A stretch of 64,000 bases of DNA from Alicycliphilus denitrificans_A (GTDB lineage Bacteria > Pseudomonadota > Gammaproteobacteria > Burkholderiales > Burkholderiaceae_C), in assembly GCF_044792555.1 (NCBI RefSeq), contig NZ_CP126238.1, forward strand, positions 3,038,001 through 3,102,000, in the 5' to 3' direction. The notes under the pieces were generated by a model, which saw only the letters and a program-made list of their open reading frames with translations, did no database searches and was not told where the DNA came from. The translations under genes and the position numbers were made by a program. Shown in pieces: positions 23,485-32,640 of the stretch (its first letter is position 1; every line of letters begins with the position of its first letter).

Positions 23485-24915
23485 TTAATCGCAATGGGCG
23501 GCGATGTAGGCCTTGACCCGCGCGACGTCGGCCGGCAGCACCTGCACACGCTTCGGGAGCTGCTCGATGCCCTCGAACTTCGCCGGGCGCTCGGGCGCTC
23601 GGCCCAGGGCCTCCTCTATGGTTTCGGCAAACTTGATGGGCAGCGCCGTCTCCAGCACGATCATGGGCACGGCCGGGTCGCCGCGCAGATCGCGCGCCAC
23701 CTTCACGCCGTCGGCGGTGTGGGTATCGATGATCTGGCCGAAGCGCTCCCAGGTGTCGCGGATGGTGGCCAGGCGGTCCGCGTGCTGGCTCTTGCCGCTC
23801 TCGAAGCCGTATTTGGCGTGGGCGTCCTGGAACACCGGGTCGGCCCCCAGGTCGAAGAAGCCCTGCTGGGCCACGCCCTCGGCGAACAGCTGGCGCGTGC
23901 GCCCGGCGTCGCGCCCCACCAGGTCGAACACGAAACGCTCGAAGTTGCTGGCCTTGCTGATGTCCATGCTGGGGCTGCTGGTCTCATGCGTATCGGCCGC
24001 GCCGCGCACGCGGTAGGCGCCGGTGCGGAAGAACTCGTCGAGCACGTCGTTCTCGTTCGTGGCCACGACCAGGCGGTCGATCGGCAGGCCCATCTGGCGC
24101 GCCACATGGCCGGCGCAGATGTTGCCGAAGTTGCCGCTGGGCACGGTGAAGCTGACCTTCTGGTCGTTGGACTCCGTGGCCTGGATGTAGCCCGCGAAGT
24201 AGTACACCACCTGCGCCAAGAGGCGCGCCCAGTTGATGGAGTTGACGGTGCCGATCTTGTAGCGGGCCTTGAACGCGTGGTCGTTGGAGACGGCCTTGAC
24301 GATGTCCTGGCAGTCGTCGAACACGCCTTGAATCGCCAGGTTGTGGATGTTCGCGTCCTGCAGGCTGAACATCTGCGCCTGCTGGAACGGGCTCATGCGG
24401 CCATGCGGGCTGGTCATGAACACGCGCACGCCCTGCTTGCCGCGCATGGCGTATTCAGCCGCGCTGCCGGTGTCGCCGCTGGTGGCGCCCAGGATGTTGA
24501 GCTCTTCGCCGCGGCGCGCCAGCTCGTATTCGAACAGGTTGCCCAAGAGCTGCATGGCCATGTCCTTGAAGGCCAGCGTCGGGCCGTTGGACAGGGCCTC
24601 GATCCACAGGCCGTCTTCCAGGTGGCGCAGGGGCACGATCTCGCGCGTGCCGAAGACCTCGGCGGTGTAGGTCTTCTCGCACAGGCGCTTCAGGTCGGCA
24701 GGCGGAATGTCGTCGATGTACAGCGACAGGATGCGAAAGGCCAGTTCGGCGTAGCCTTGCATGTGGTACGCCTGGCGCAGCTCGGTGAGTTGCGCGTCGC
24801 TGATCTTCGGGTAGTGCTCGGGCAGGTACAGGCCGCCGTCGGGCGCCAGGCCTTCGAGCAGGATGTCGCAGAAATGCTTGCGGTCCGGGTGGCCGCGGGT
24901 GGACAGGTACAGCAT
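23485..24915 (-). CDS. thrC: Threonine synthase
   Basis: This 476-residue PLP enzyme converts O-phosphohomoserine to threonine. It begins MLYLSTRGHPDRKHFCDILL, the typical start of the larger threonine synthases, with the PLP lysine in TLAFKDMAMQLLG and the phosphate-binding ATSGDTGSAAEYAMRGK. The SD GAGG precedes the ATG at 24915. It lies 14 bases downstream of hom, so the two threonine genes are co-transcribed. Confidence 0.96.
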   Translation of the reverse strand: MLYLSTRGHPDRKHFCDILLEGLAPDGGLYLPEHYPKISDAQLTELRQAYHMQGYAELAFRILSLYIDDIPPADLKRLCEKTYTAEVFGTREIVPLRHLEDGLWIEALSNGPTLAFKDMAMQLLGNLFEYELARRGEELNILGATSGDTGSAAEYAMRGKQGVRVFMTSPHGRMSPFQQAQMFSLQDANIHNLAIQGVFDDCQDIVKAVSNDHAFKARYKIGTVNSINWARLLAQVVYYFAGYIQATESNDQKVSFTVPSGNFGNICAGHVARQMGLPIDRLVVATNENDVLDEFFRTGAYRVRGAADTHETSSPSMDISKASNFERFVFDLVGRDAGRTRQLFAEGVAQQGFFDLGADPVFQDAHAKYGFESGKSQHADRLATIRDTWERFGQIIDTHTADGVKVARDLRGDPAVPMIVLETALPIKFAETIEEALGRAPERPAKFEGIEQLPKRVQVLPADVARVKAYIAAHCD

Positions 24916-24929
24916 GGCTCGCGCAATCC

Positions 24930-26267
24930 TCAGTTGTTCAGCTCTTCCTTGCGGATGCGCGTGATCGGCGCCAGCACCGTGGGCAGGCCCTGGATCTGGG
25001 CCAGCGCGGCGTCCATGTCGCCCTCGCGCGTGTCGTGCGTGAGGATGATCAGGTCGGTCTGGGTGCTTCCTTCGCCGCCGACCTCGTCGGCCTCGCGCTG
25101 CAGCATGGCGTCGATGCTGATGCCCGCGCCCGCCAGGATGCCCGTGACCTTGGCCAGCACACCGGCCTCGTCGGCCACGCGCAGGCGCAGGTAGTAGCTG
25201 GTGACCACCTCGGCCATGGGCAGCACCGGCAGGTCCTGGCCGGCCTCGCGCAGCGTGTGGCTCTGGAAGGCCAGCGGCGGCACGCGGTGCGCGGGGTCGG
25301 CCTCGATCAGGCGGGTGATGTCCACCAGGTCGGCGATCACGGCGCTGGCCGTGGGCTCGCTGCCCGCGCCCTTGCCGTAGTACAGCGTGGTGCCCACGGC
25401 GTCGCCGTGCACGACCACGGCGTTCATCGCGCCCTCGACGTTGGCGATCAGGCGCTTGGCCGGCACCAGGCTGGGGTGCACGCGCAGCTCCACGCCCTTG
25501 TCGGTGCGCTTGGTGATGCCCAAGAGCTTGATGCGATAGCCCAACTGCTCGGCGTAGCGGATGTCGGCGGCGGACAGCTTGGTGATGCCCTCCACATGGG
25601 CCTTGTCGAACTGCACCGGAATGCCGAAGGCGATGGCGCTCATGATGGTGGCCTTGTGCGCGGCGTCCACGCCCTCGATGTCGAAGGTCGGGTCGGCCTC
25701 GGCGTAGCCCAGGCGCTGCGCCTCCTTCAAGACCACGTCGAAGTCCAGGCCCTTGTCGCGCATCTCGGACAGGATGAAGTTGGTCGTGCCGTTGATGATG
25801 CCGGCAATCCACTGGATCTGGTTAGCGCTCAGGCCCTCGCGCAGCGCCTTGATGATGGGGATGCCGCCGGCCACGGCCGCCTCGAAGGCCACCACCACGC
25901 CCTTCTCGGCCGCGGCCTTGAAGATCTCCGTGCCATGCACGGCCAGCAGGGCCTTGTTGGCCGTCACCACATGCTTGCCGGCGGCAATCGCCTCCAGCAC
26001 CAGTTGCCTGGCGATGCCGTAGCCGCCGATGAGCTCGACCACGATGTCGATGTCGGGGTTGGCGATGATCTCGCGCGCATCGCCCACCACGCGGGCCTGC
26101 TCGCCCACGATGGCGCGCGCGCGCGCGGTGTCCAGGTCGGCCACGCAGGCGATCTCGATGCCGCGGCCGGCGCGGCGGCGGATCTCCTCCTGGTTGCGTT
26201 GCAGCACGTTGAACACGCCGCTGCCCACGGTGCCGATGCCGAGCAGGCCAACTTGGATGGGTTTCAT
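24930..26267 (-). CDS. hom: Homoserine dehydrogenase
   Basis: This 445-residue enzyme reduces aspartate semialdehyde to homoserine, the branch point to threonine and methionine. The NAD(P) motif is GLLGIGTVGSGV; catalytic and substrate segments include VVTANKALLAVHG and the long GIINGTTNFILSEM to GYAEADPTFDIEG. A C-terminal ACT domain (about 350-430, YYLRLRVADEAGVLAKVTGIL) should give feedback control by threonine. It is the monofunctional form without aspartokinase. The start at 26267 (MKPIQVGLLG) was preferred over an upstream in-frame ATG. Confidence 0.96.
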   Translation of the reverse strand: MKPIQVGLLGIGTVGSGVFNVLQRNQEEIRRRAGRGIEIACVADLDTARARAIVGEQARVVGDAREIIANPDIDIVVELIGGYGIARQLVLEAIAAGKHVVTANKALLAVHGTEIFKAAAEKGVVVAFEAAVAGGIPIIKALREGLSANQIQWIAGIINGTTNFILSEMRDKGLDFDVVLKEAQRLGYAEADPTFDIEGVDAAHKATIMSAIAFGIPVQFDKAHVEGITKLSAADIRYAEQLGYRIKLLGITKRTDKGVELRVHPSLVPAKRLIANVEGAMNAVVVHGDAVGTTLYYGKGAGSEPTASAVIADLVDITRLIEADPAHRVPPLAFQSHTLREAGQDLPVLPMAEVVTSYYLRLRVADEAGVLAKVTGILAGAGISIDAMLQREADEVGGEGSTQTDLIILTHDTREGDMDAALAQIQGLPTVLAPITRIRKEELNN

Positions 26268-26281
26268 ATCAGAATTACCAG

Positions 26282-26338
26282 TCAAAAAAGGCTGTAGCGC
26301 TTTTGCATCAAGCGCTGGCAGCTATCAAAAATAGAGTT
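26282..26338. repeat. Dispersed palindromic repeat, copy E
   Basis: The core (26296-26316) has AGCGCTT and AAGCGCT arms around TTGCATC, followed by GGCAGCTATCAAAAATAGAG. It fills the gap between alaA and hom and reaches to one base before the alaA stop. Confidence 0.85.
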
Positions 26339-27571
26339 TTACGCCGCCTTGGCGTGGCGCTGCCGGTAGGCCGCGAGGAAGCCCGCCAGGCGCGCAACCG
26401 CCTCGCGCAGGTCGTCCTCGTGCGGCAGGAAGACGATGCGGAAATGCTGGTTGTCCGGGTAGTTGAAGCCCGAGCCCTGCACCAGCATGACGCGCGTGGC
26501 GCGCAGCACCTCCATGAAGAACTGGCGGTCGTCGGCAATCGGGTACACCTCAGGATCGAGGCGCGGGAACATGTACAGCGCCGCCTGGGGCTTGACGCAG
26601 GTGACGCCGGGGATCTGCGTGATCAGCTCATAGGCCAGGTCGCGCTGGCGGCGCAGGCGCCCGCCCTCCTTCACCAGGTCGTTGATGCTCTGGTAGCCGC
26701 CCAGCGCCGTCTGGATGGCCCACTGGCCCGGCACGTTGGAGCCGAGCTTGAGGTTGGCGAGCATGTTCAGGCCCTCGATGTAGTCGCGGGCGTCCTGCTT
26801 GGGTCCGGATACCACCATCCAGCCCGCGCGGTAGCCGCAGCTGCGGTAGGCCTTGGACAGCGAGTTGAAGGTGAGCGTGAGCACGTCGGTGCAGAGGCTG
26901 GCCATGGACGTGAACCTGACGCCGTCGTACAGCACCTTGTCGTACACCTCATCGACCATCAGCACCAGGTTGTTCTCGCGCGCGATCTGGACGATGCCCT
27001 GGAGCAGCTCCACGGGGTAGAGCACGCCGGTAGGGTTGTTCGGGTTGATGACCACGATGCCGCGCGTGCGCGGCGTGATCTTGGCGCGCATGTCCTGGAG
27101 GTCGGGCAGCCAACCCGCGTCCTCGTCGCAGCGGTAATGCACGGGCGAGCCGCCCGAGAGCGAGGTCGCCGCCGTCCACAGCGGGTAGTCGGGCGTGGGC
27201 ACGAGCAACTCGTCGCCGTCGTTGAGCAGCGCGTTGGTGGCCATGCAGATCAGCTCGCTGGCGCCGTTGCCCAGGTAGATGTCATCCAGCGTCACGCCCT
27301 CGATACCGAGCTGCTGGGTGTAGTGCATCACCGCCTTGCGCGCCGCGAAGATGCCCTTGCTGTCCGAGTAGCCCGCCGAATTCGGCAGGTTGCGGATCAT
27401 GTCCTGCTGAATCTCCTCGGGCGCATCGAAGCCGAACGGCGCCATGTTGCCGATGTTGAGCTTGATGATCTTCTGGCCCTCGTCCTCCATCTGCTTGGCC
27501 GCGTCCACGATGGGGCCGCGGACGTCGTAGAGGACATTGTTGAGCTTGGCGGATTTGTGGATGGGCTTCAT
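26339..27571 (-). CDS. alaA: Alanine-type aminotransferase (AlaA-like)
   Basis: This 410-residue class I aminotransferase follows E. coli AlaA (YfbQ) closely along its length, for example NIGNMAPFGFDAPEEI, GYSDSKGIFAARKAVM, VPTPDYPLWTAA, VINPNNPTGVLY and the PLP lysine in FNSLSKAYRSCGYRAGWM. AlaA makes alanine from pyruvate and glutamate. The ATG at 27571 (MKPIHKSAKLNN) matches the family start. It lies upstream of hom-thrC on the same strand, though a repeat separates them. Confidence 0.92.
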   Translation of the reverse strand: MKPIHKSAKLNNVLYDVRGPIVDAAKQMEDEGQKIIKLNIGNMAPFGFDAPEEIQQDMIRNLPNSAGYSDSKGIFAARKAVMHYTQQLGIEGVTLDDIYLGNGASELICMATNALLNDGDELLVPTPDYPLWTAATSLSGGSPVHYRCDEDAGWLPDLQDMRAKITPRTRGIVVINPNNPTGVLYPVELLQGIVQIARENNLVLMVDEVYDKVLYDGVRFTSMASLCTDVLTLTFNSLSKAYRSCGYRAGWMVVSGPKQDARDYIEGLNMLANLKLGSNVPGQWAIQTALGGYQSINDLVKEGGRLRRQRDLAYELITQIPGVTCVKPQAALYMFPRLDPEVYPIADDRQFFMEVLRATRVMLVQGSGFNYPDNQHFRIVFLPHEDDLREAVARLAGFLAAYRQRHAKAA

Positions 27572-27690
27572 GCGCGGGCTAGTCGTCAGGAGCTGGCACT
27601 GCAAAGAACCAGGGGGCCAGTCGGTGAAACCTATAATTTAAGCACAGTTCCCATCCGCAGGCCGCCCACGACCAGGGTTGCACGGCACAC

Positions 27691-28062
27691 ATGAAATTCC
27701 AACCCGACCGCTTCGACGTCCAGACCATCACCGCCTACGGGCCGGGCTGGGTCAGCGTGGACACCGACAAGATCACCGCCAGCGTCATCGTCGGCTCGCG
27801 CGGCCAGCGCATCGCCTGGGACTGCAGCCGCTTCGAGGACCTGACCCCCGCGCACTTCGCACAACTGGCCGCGCTGGACGCCGAGGTCGTGATCTTCGGC
27901 AGCGGCACGCGCAACCGCTTCCCGCCGCCGGCCTGGCTGCAGCCGCTGATGGCCAGGCGCATCGGCCTGGAGACCATGGACACGCAGGCCGCCTGCCGCA
28001 CCTACAACATCCTGGCCGGCGAAGGCCGCAACGTGGTCGCGGCCCTGCTGCTGGAGGCGTAA
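27691..28062 (+). CDS. Mth938-like (DUF498) domain protein
   Basis: This 123-residue protein has a single Mth938-like domain: ITAYGPGWVSVD at the start, VVIFGSGTRNRFPPP in the middle and GLETMDTQAACRTYNILAGEGRNVVAALL at the end. The family has a small alpha/beta fold; its role in bacteria is unknown. It is divergent from alaA, and a TATAAT hexamer at 27632-27637 could be its promoter. Confidence 0.9.
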   Translation: MKFQPDRFDVQTITAYGPGWVSVDTDKITASVIVGSRGQRIAWDCSRFEDLTPAHFAQLAALDAEVVIFGSGTRNRFPPPAWLQPLMARRIGLETMDTQAACRTYNILAGEGRNVVAALLLEA

Positions 28063-28175
28063 ACCCATCCGCGCCTTGGGCACCCGCACCGTCCGCTTAG
28101 AATCCTCGGTTGTCCGACGGCTTGGGGGCGAGTGGTTCAAACCGGCAGCCTTGAAACCCGCCACAGGAAGAATTT

Positions 28176-28263
28176 GGAAGCTTGGCAGAGTGGTCGATTG
28201 CACCGGTCTTGAAAACCGGCAACCCGCAAGGGTTCCAGGGTTCGAATCCCTGAGCTTCCGCCA
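28176..28263 (+). tRNA. tRNA-Ser (anticodon UGA)
   Basis: The 88-base gene folds as a long-variable-arm tRNA. The acceptor stem is GGAAGCT / AGCTTCC with an encoded CCA end, the anticodon loop is CTTGAAA with anticodon TGA, and the T-loop is TTCGAAT. It decodes UCA and related serine codons. Confidence 0.95.
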
Positions 28264-28325
28264 ATAAAAACAAGCACGTAGCGCAACCTCAACGAGTGCG
28301 CGGCAGCTTGAAGATGGCGACAAAA

Positions 28326-28350
28326 GGCCCCGCGAGTCGGGGCTTTGTTG
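28326..28350 (+). terminator. Terminator after tRNA-Ser
   Basis: The stem GCCCCG / CGGGGC (28327-28332 and 28338-28343) is followed by TTTGTTGTT. It lies 63 bases after tRNA-Ser. Confidence 0.75.
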
Positions 28351-28441
28351 TTGGCGGCGACCCGTCCCGCCCAGCGTTGACACCTTTGCCCAAGAGTAAG
28401 GAAGCACACGCTGGGTCTTGGTGCTGCCAAGCGCCCCTGGA

Positions 28442-29356
28442 TCAGGTGCGTGCTGCAGCGGCCATGGCCTGCCGGAGCTCGTTCTCGCCCTGGGCCGCGC
28501 CGCTGCCGGGCACCTGCTCACCCGCGCGCGCGCACACCTCGGCCAGACGCGCTGCCAGTTGCTCGGGCACGTCGGCGCCCAGCCCCAGGTGCAGGCCCTG
28601 GGTGAGCGTGATGTGCGCCGCCTCGAAGGTGCCCGCGCCGGCGCACAGAATGCTGCGCGTGGGCGCGCGCTCGTGCGCCAGCACCAGCATGGCAGGCACC
28701 ACGGCCTCGGGCGCCAGCCGTGCCAGCACCTCCTCGGGCATCAGCCCCGCGGTCATGCGCGTGGCGGCCGTGGGCGCCAGCGCGTTCACATGGATGCCGT
28801 ACTTGGCGCCCTCGATGGCCAGGGTCTGCATCAGCCCCACCTGCGCCAGCTTGGCCGCGCCGTAGTTGGCCTGGCCAAAATTGCCGTACAGGCCCGTGGA
28901 CGAAGTGGTCATGACGATGCGCCCGTAGTGCTGCGCCTGCATCAGCGGCCACACGGCCTTGCAGCAATGCGCCGCGCCCATCAGGTGCACCTGCACCACC
29001 AGGGCAAAGTCGGCCATGTCCATCTTGGCAAAGCTCTTGTCGCGCAGGATGCCGGCGTTGTTCACCAGGATGTCCACGCGGCCCCAGGCATCCGCGGCCT
29101 GCTGCACCATGGCCTGCACGGCGCCGAAATCGGTCACCGAGGCCGTATTCGCCAGCGCCTGGCCGCCCGCGGCGCGGATCTCATCGGCCACGGCCTGCGC
29201 CGCCGTGCCGCCCGCGCCCCTGCCATCCACCGCCCCGCCCAGGTCGTTGACCAGCACCTTGGCGCCGCGCGCCGCCAGCGCCAGCGCATGCTGGCGCCCC
29301 AGGCCGCCACCGGCGCCCGTCACGATGGCCACCCGGCCTTGGAAGTCGAGGCTCAT
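28442..29356 (-). CDS. SDR-family 3-hydroxyacyl-CoA dehydrogenase-like protein
   Basis: This 304-residue short-chain dehydrogenase has the cofactor motif TGAGGGLGRQHALALAARGA, the NNAG motif (ILVNNAGILRDKSF) and catalytic SSTGLYGNFGQANYGAAK with Tyr and Lys. The GAGGGLGR start and the RDKSF segment resemble the dehydrogenase unit of peroxisomal multifunctional enzyme 2, so the likely substrate is a 3-hydroxyacyl-CoA. The C-terminal 80 residues hold no further domain. The ATG at 29356 gives the standard N-terminus. Confidence 0.9.
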   Translation of the reverse strand: MSLDFQGRVAIVTGAGGGLGRQHALALAARGAKVLVNDLGGAVDGRGAGGTAAQAVADEIRAAGGQALANTASVTDFGAVQAMVQQAADAWGRVDILVNNAGILRDKSFAKMDMADFALVVQVHLMGAAHCCKAVWPLMQAQHYGRIVMTTSSTGLYGNFGQANYGAAKLAQVGLMQTLAIEGAKYGIHVNALAPTAATRMTAGLMPEEVLARLAPEAVVPAMLVLAHERAPTRSILCAGAGTFEAAHITLTQGLHLGLGADVPEQLAARLAEVCARAGEQVPGSGAAQGENELRQAMAAAART

Positions 29357-29376
29357 GTCCACAGTCTCCTGATGAA

Positions 29377-29440
29377 TAAAAACAAAAAGTAGAGCTGCCT
29401 GCGCTTGCTGCATAAGCACTTTGCGCCCATTTGCCATCAA
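29377..29440. repeat. Dispersed palindromic repeat, copy F (degenerate)
   Basis: The core GCGCTTGCTGCATAAGCAC lies at 29401-29419, preceded by AAAAGTAGAGCTGCCT. It is upstream of the SDR gene; the second arm has decayed. Confidence 0.6.
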
Positions 29441-29528
29441 ATTATTGCAGGCCAGCGAAAGTCCGCAGCGCCGGGCGGCGCACGGCTGCCGATAATTTGC
29501 CTCCCTCCCCTCCTTGCCAGGTACGCCC

Positions 29529-31316
29529 ATGACCAACGCCAACACAGGCAACACGCTGCTCGACCTGAGACTGGAGCGCACGCTGGATCTGTGGGTGCAG
29601 CGCTTCTCGCAACCCGAATGGCGCGGCCGCCATGTCGAGGGCTGGCTGTTTGAAGGCCAGGCCGAGCGCCGCGCGGCCGAGCGGCAGCTGGCCGCCGTGG
29701 GCGTGCAGGCGCGTTTTCACAGCGCCTACAAGCCGCTGGTGCAGCATTTCATCGACAACGTGGACTGCGCGCGGCTGCGCGCGGCCCATATCCGCTACCC
29801 GGCGGCGCAGGTCGGGCCGGAGCAGCGCTTTCGCCTGGAGGCCTACCCGCTGGCAGCCCTGCTGGAAGGCGCCGCCCTCACGCTGGAGGCGCGCGCCGAC
29901 GCCCTGCCCTGCTACGACGTGGAGCTGCAGCTGCAAGGCGGCGAGCACATCCGCCAGCAGGTCTGGGCGCCCAACCGCAGCCATGGCGACGCCACGGGCG
30001 CCACGGTGCTCTCGCCCACCGGCTGGCTGCGCGTGGGCACGCGCGCGGGCGCGGCCGATCTGCTCGACTGCGCCGTCAGCACCGACTACGAGCAGACCTT
30101 CGCCCAGGCGCTGCAGGCCGTGCGCGGCCACCCCTGGCCGGAGCAGGAGCCGTATTTCGAGCGCCTGCAACTGCGCGTGGAATTGGCCGGCTATGAGCAG
30201 CCCGTGGCCTGGGCGGGCGAGACGATCAGCACGGCCGAGGCGCTGCACGAGGACCTGTACTTTTCGCTGCTCGAATTCTTCCAGCAGCACAGCGGCCGCC
30301 CCCTGGGCGACCGGCGCCTGCAGCCCGGCCAGATCGTGCCCGACGTGCGCCTGGGCGCCGCCGCACCGCGCGTGCATGTCAGCCTGCAGCCCTTCGACGC
30401 CGCGGCGCAGGACGCGCTGGCCGCGGCGCATCTGCCACAGCAAGCGCCGCAGGAAGCGCTGGATGAGCTGGGCCACGCGCCTGCGCCCGCATACATCGTC
30501 CAGACCATGCACGCCTGGCCGGGCCAGCGCTTCAGCGCCCGCACGCGCCAGGGCCGCACGGTGTGGGGGCAATACCAGCGCGGCACACAGCGCCCGGTGT
30601 TCATCAGCGGCGGCCAGCACGCCAACGAGACCTCGGGCGTGGTCGGCGCGCTGCGCGCGGCCCAGGCGCTGCTGCAGCAGCCGGACGCGCATTTCGCGCT
30701 GATCGCACTCGAAAACCCCGACGGCTACGCCCTGCACCGCGAGCTGTGCTGCCAGCACGGCGGCCACATGCACCATGCGGCGCGTTACACGGCGCTGGGC
30801 GACGATGTCGAATACCGCGAGAGCGCACCCTGGTTCGAGCGCGAGGCGCGCCAGATGGCGCTGGCGCTGTCCGGCGCGCGCCTGCACGTGAACCTGCACG
30901 GCTATCCCGCGCACGAGTGGACGCGGCCACTGTCGGGCTATGTGCCGCGCGGCTTCGAGCAGTGGATGTGCCCCAAGGGCTTCTTCCTGATCCTGCGCCA
31001 CCACGCCGGCTGGGAGCCACCGGCGCGCGCGCTGCTGGCGGCGGTGTGCGCGCGCCTCAAGCAGGTACCGGGCCTGGCCGAGTACAACGCGCGCCAGCGC
31101 GCCCTCTACGAACGCCACGCCGGCCCCCTGCCCTTCGAGGTGATCGACGGCATTGCCTGCATGCAGACGCAGACCGCGCACGATGCGCCGGTGACGCTGG
31201 TCACCGAGTTCCCCGACGAAACGGTGAGCGGCGACGCCTTCCGCTTTGCCCACCTGGTGCAGATGCAGACCGTGCTGGCGGCCGTGCAGGCCTGGCAGGA
31301 CATAGATCCGCGGTGA
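29529..31316 (+). CDS. M14-family zinc carboxypeptidase-like protein with N-terminal extension
   Basis: This 595-residue protein has a C-terminal zinc carboxypeptidase (M14) domain. Zinc ligands fit GGQHANETSG (H-A-N-E) and the later HVNLHGYPAHEW; a Glu in VTEFPDET suits the catalytic position near the C-terminus. The first 350 residues form a separate region, rich in helix, without a domain I recognise. There is no signal peptide, so it should be cytosolic. The ATG at 29529 (MTNANTGNTLLDLRL) is chosen over one five codons upstream. A role in cutting peptides or modified amino acids is inferred. Confidence 0.82.
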   Translation: MTNANTGNTLLDLRLERTLDLWVQRFSQPEWRGRHVEGWLFEGQAERRAAERQLAAVGVQARFHSAYKPLVQHFIDNVDCARLRAAHIRYPAAQVGPEQRFRLEAYPLAALLEGAALTLEARADALPCYDVELQLQGGEHIRQQVWAPNRSHGDATGATVLSPTGWLRVGTRAGAADLLDCAVSTDYEQTFAQALQAVRGHPWPEQEPYFERLQLRVELAGYEQPVAWAGETISTAEALHEDLYFSLLEFFQQHSGRPLGDRRLQPGQIVPDVRLGAAAPRVHVSLQPFDAAAQDALAAAHLPQQAPQEALDELGHAPAPAYIVQTMHAWPGQRFSARTRQGRTVWGQYQRGTQRPVFISGGQHANETSGVVGALRAAQALLQQPDAHFALIALENPDGYALHRELCCQHGGHMHHAARYTALGDDVEYRESAPWFEREARQMALALSGARLHVNLHGYPAHEWTRPLSGYVPRGFEQWMCPKGFFLILRHHAGWEPPARALLAAVCARLKQVPGLAEYNARQRALYERHAGPLPFEVIDGIACMQTQTAHDAPVTLVTEFPDETVSGDAFRFAHLVQMQTVLAAVQAWQDIDPR

Positions 31317-31415
31317 CCCGCAGAAGCCGCACACGCTCTTACCTACAATGCCGCCACTGTGCATGCTGCATGTGGCGGACCATGGCTGCAAAGCAAGGTC
31401 AGGCCTTCACCTATT

Positions 31416-31476
31416 CACTACCATTTAAATAGCTGATTGCGCTTGATACATAAGCGTCACCAGCCAGTTTAAATAA
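31416..31476. repeat. Dispersed palindromic repeat, copy G
   Basis: The core GCGCTTGATACATAAGCGT lies at 31439-31457, preceded by AAATAGCTGATT. It is in the 230-base region upstream of the LOG-family gene; the rest of that region shows no gene. Confidence 0.75.
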
Positions 31477-31546
31477 AATCCACCTCCACCCACCGGCCCT
31501 GCATCGCGGCCCAGGCTGCCGGCCTTTTTCCCGACACTTCCCCATC

Positions 31547-32410
31547 ATGCAAGCGAATACCGATCTCCAAGACAGCCGCCTGGCCAATGCCTGGGCCGAG
31601 CTGCACAACTACGCCGTGGCGGGCAACCCGCTGCACCCCGATTCGTACCGCCTGGCCTTTACCGACCCGGAATTCATGCTGCGCCGCGAGACACGCGGCA
31701 TACGCTTTCAGCTGGAGTTGCTCAAGCCCGAGTTGGAGCAGGCCGAGCAAGGCATAGAACACACCGTGGTGGTGTATGGCAGCGCACGCTTCGTCTCCCC
31801 CGAGGCCGCGGCCGAGCAGTTGGCCGAGGCCCAGGCCAGCGGCGAGGCCGAGCGCATCACGCGGGCCGAGCGCGCCGTGAAGAATGCCCACTACTACGAC
31901 CAGGCGCGCCGCTTTGCGCGCCATGTGGCCGAATACGGCCAAAGCCGCCCGGCCGCCGAGCGCATGTACATCTGCACCGGCGGCGGCCCCGGCATCATGG
32001 AGGCCGCCAACCGCGGCGCGCACGAGGTCGGCGCGCCCAACATCGGCCTGAACATCACCCTGCCGCACGAGCAGAGCGGCAACCGCTACATCACGCCCTC
32101 GCTGTCCTTCAAGTTCCACTACTTTGCGCTGCGCAAGATGCATTTCATGATGCGCGCCAAGGCCCTGGTGGTGTTCCCCGGCGGCTTTGGCACGCTCGAC
32201 GAGCTGTTCGAGGTGCTGACCCTGGTGCAGACCGGCAAGGCCAAGCCGGCGCCCATCGTGCTGTTCGGCTCGGCATTCTGGAAGCGCATGTTGAACTTCG
32301 ACGCCCTGGTGGAACAGGGCACGGTCTCGGCCGAAGACCTCAAACTGTTCCACTACACGGACGACCCGGCCGAGGCCTGGGGCATCATCCGCGCGTTCTA
32401 CGAGCTTTAA
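31547..32410 (+). CDS. LOG-family protein (cytokinin-riboside monophosphate phosphoribohydrolase-like)
   Basis: This 287-residue protein carries both LOG signatures: GGGPGIMEAANRGA and FPGGFGTLDELFE. Members cleave nucleoside 5'-monophosphates to free base and ribose phosphate, and were formerly misnamed lysine decarboxylases. The N-terminal 70 residues are an extra helical region, as in the larger bacterial members. The TAA stop lies inside the left copy of the TTTAA target duplication of the adjacent MITE. Confidence 0.9.
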   Translation: MQANTDLQDSRLANAWAELHNYAVAGNPLHPDSYRLAFTDPEFMLRRETRGIRFQLELLKPELEQAEQGIEHTVVVYGSARFVSPEAAAEQLAEAQASGEAERITRAERAVKNAHYYDQARRFARHVAEYGQSRPAAERMYICTGGGPGIMEAANRGAHEVGAPNIGLNITLPHEQSGNRYITPSLSFKFHYFALRKMHFMMRAKALVVFPGGFGTLDELFEVLTLVQTGKAKPAPIVLFGSAFWKRMLNFDALVEQGTVSAEDLKLFHYTDDPAEAWGIIRAFYEL

Positions 32411-32640
32411 CCTAGATCCGGCAGTTGGATGCACCCGTCAGTGCCGTGATGGGTGTGCAAGGCAAGGCGTGAGGACGCCTGTGCGCAAGGACGAACAACG
32501 CAGCATGGCGCGTCCAGCGCGGTGCTGGCGGGTGCATAGCGCTGTCACCCAACAGGTGAACGATGCCGAAGCCGAAATGGCTAATCCCCATAAGGCTTTA
32601 TTGAAGATCACAAGCGGTCAACTGCCGGATCTAGGTTTAA
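32406..32640. mobile_element. 225-bp MITE-like element with 17-bp terminal inverted repeats
   Basis: The element 32411-32635 begins CCTAGATCCGGCAGTTG and ends with the exact reverse complement. A direct repeat TTTAA flanks it at 32406-32410 and 32636-32640, as expected of a target-site duplication. Just inside, ATGCACCCG has a reversed partner near 32537, a sub-terminal repeat. No transposase or open frame is present, so it must be moved in trans if active. It lies between the stops of the LOG and MFS genes. I do not recognise the parent IS. Confidence 0.85.

Noticed and set aside
26268..26338. Threonine leader/attenuator before hom
   Set aside because: The gap is filled by the dispersed repeat, with no threonine- or isoleucine-rich leader peptide or terminator.
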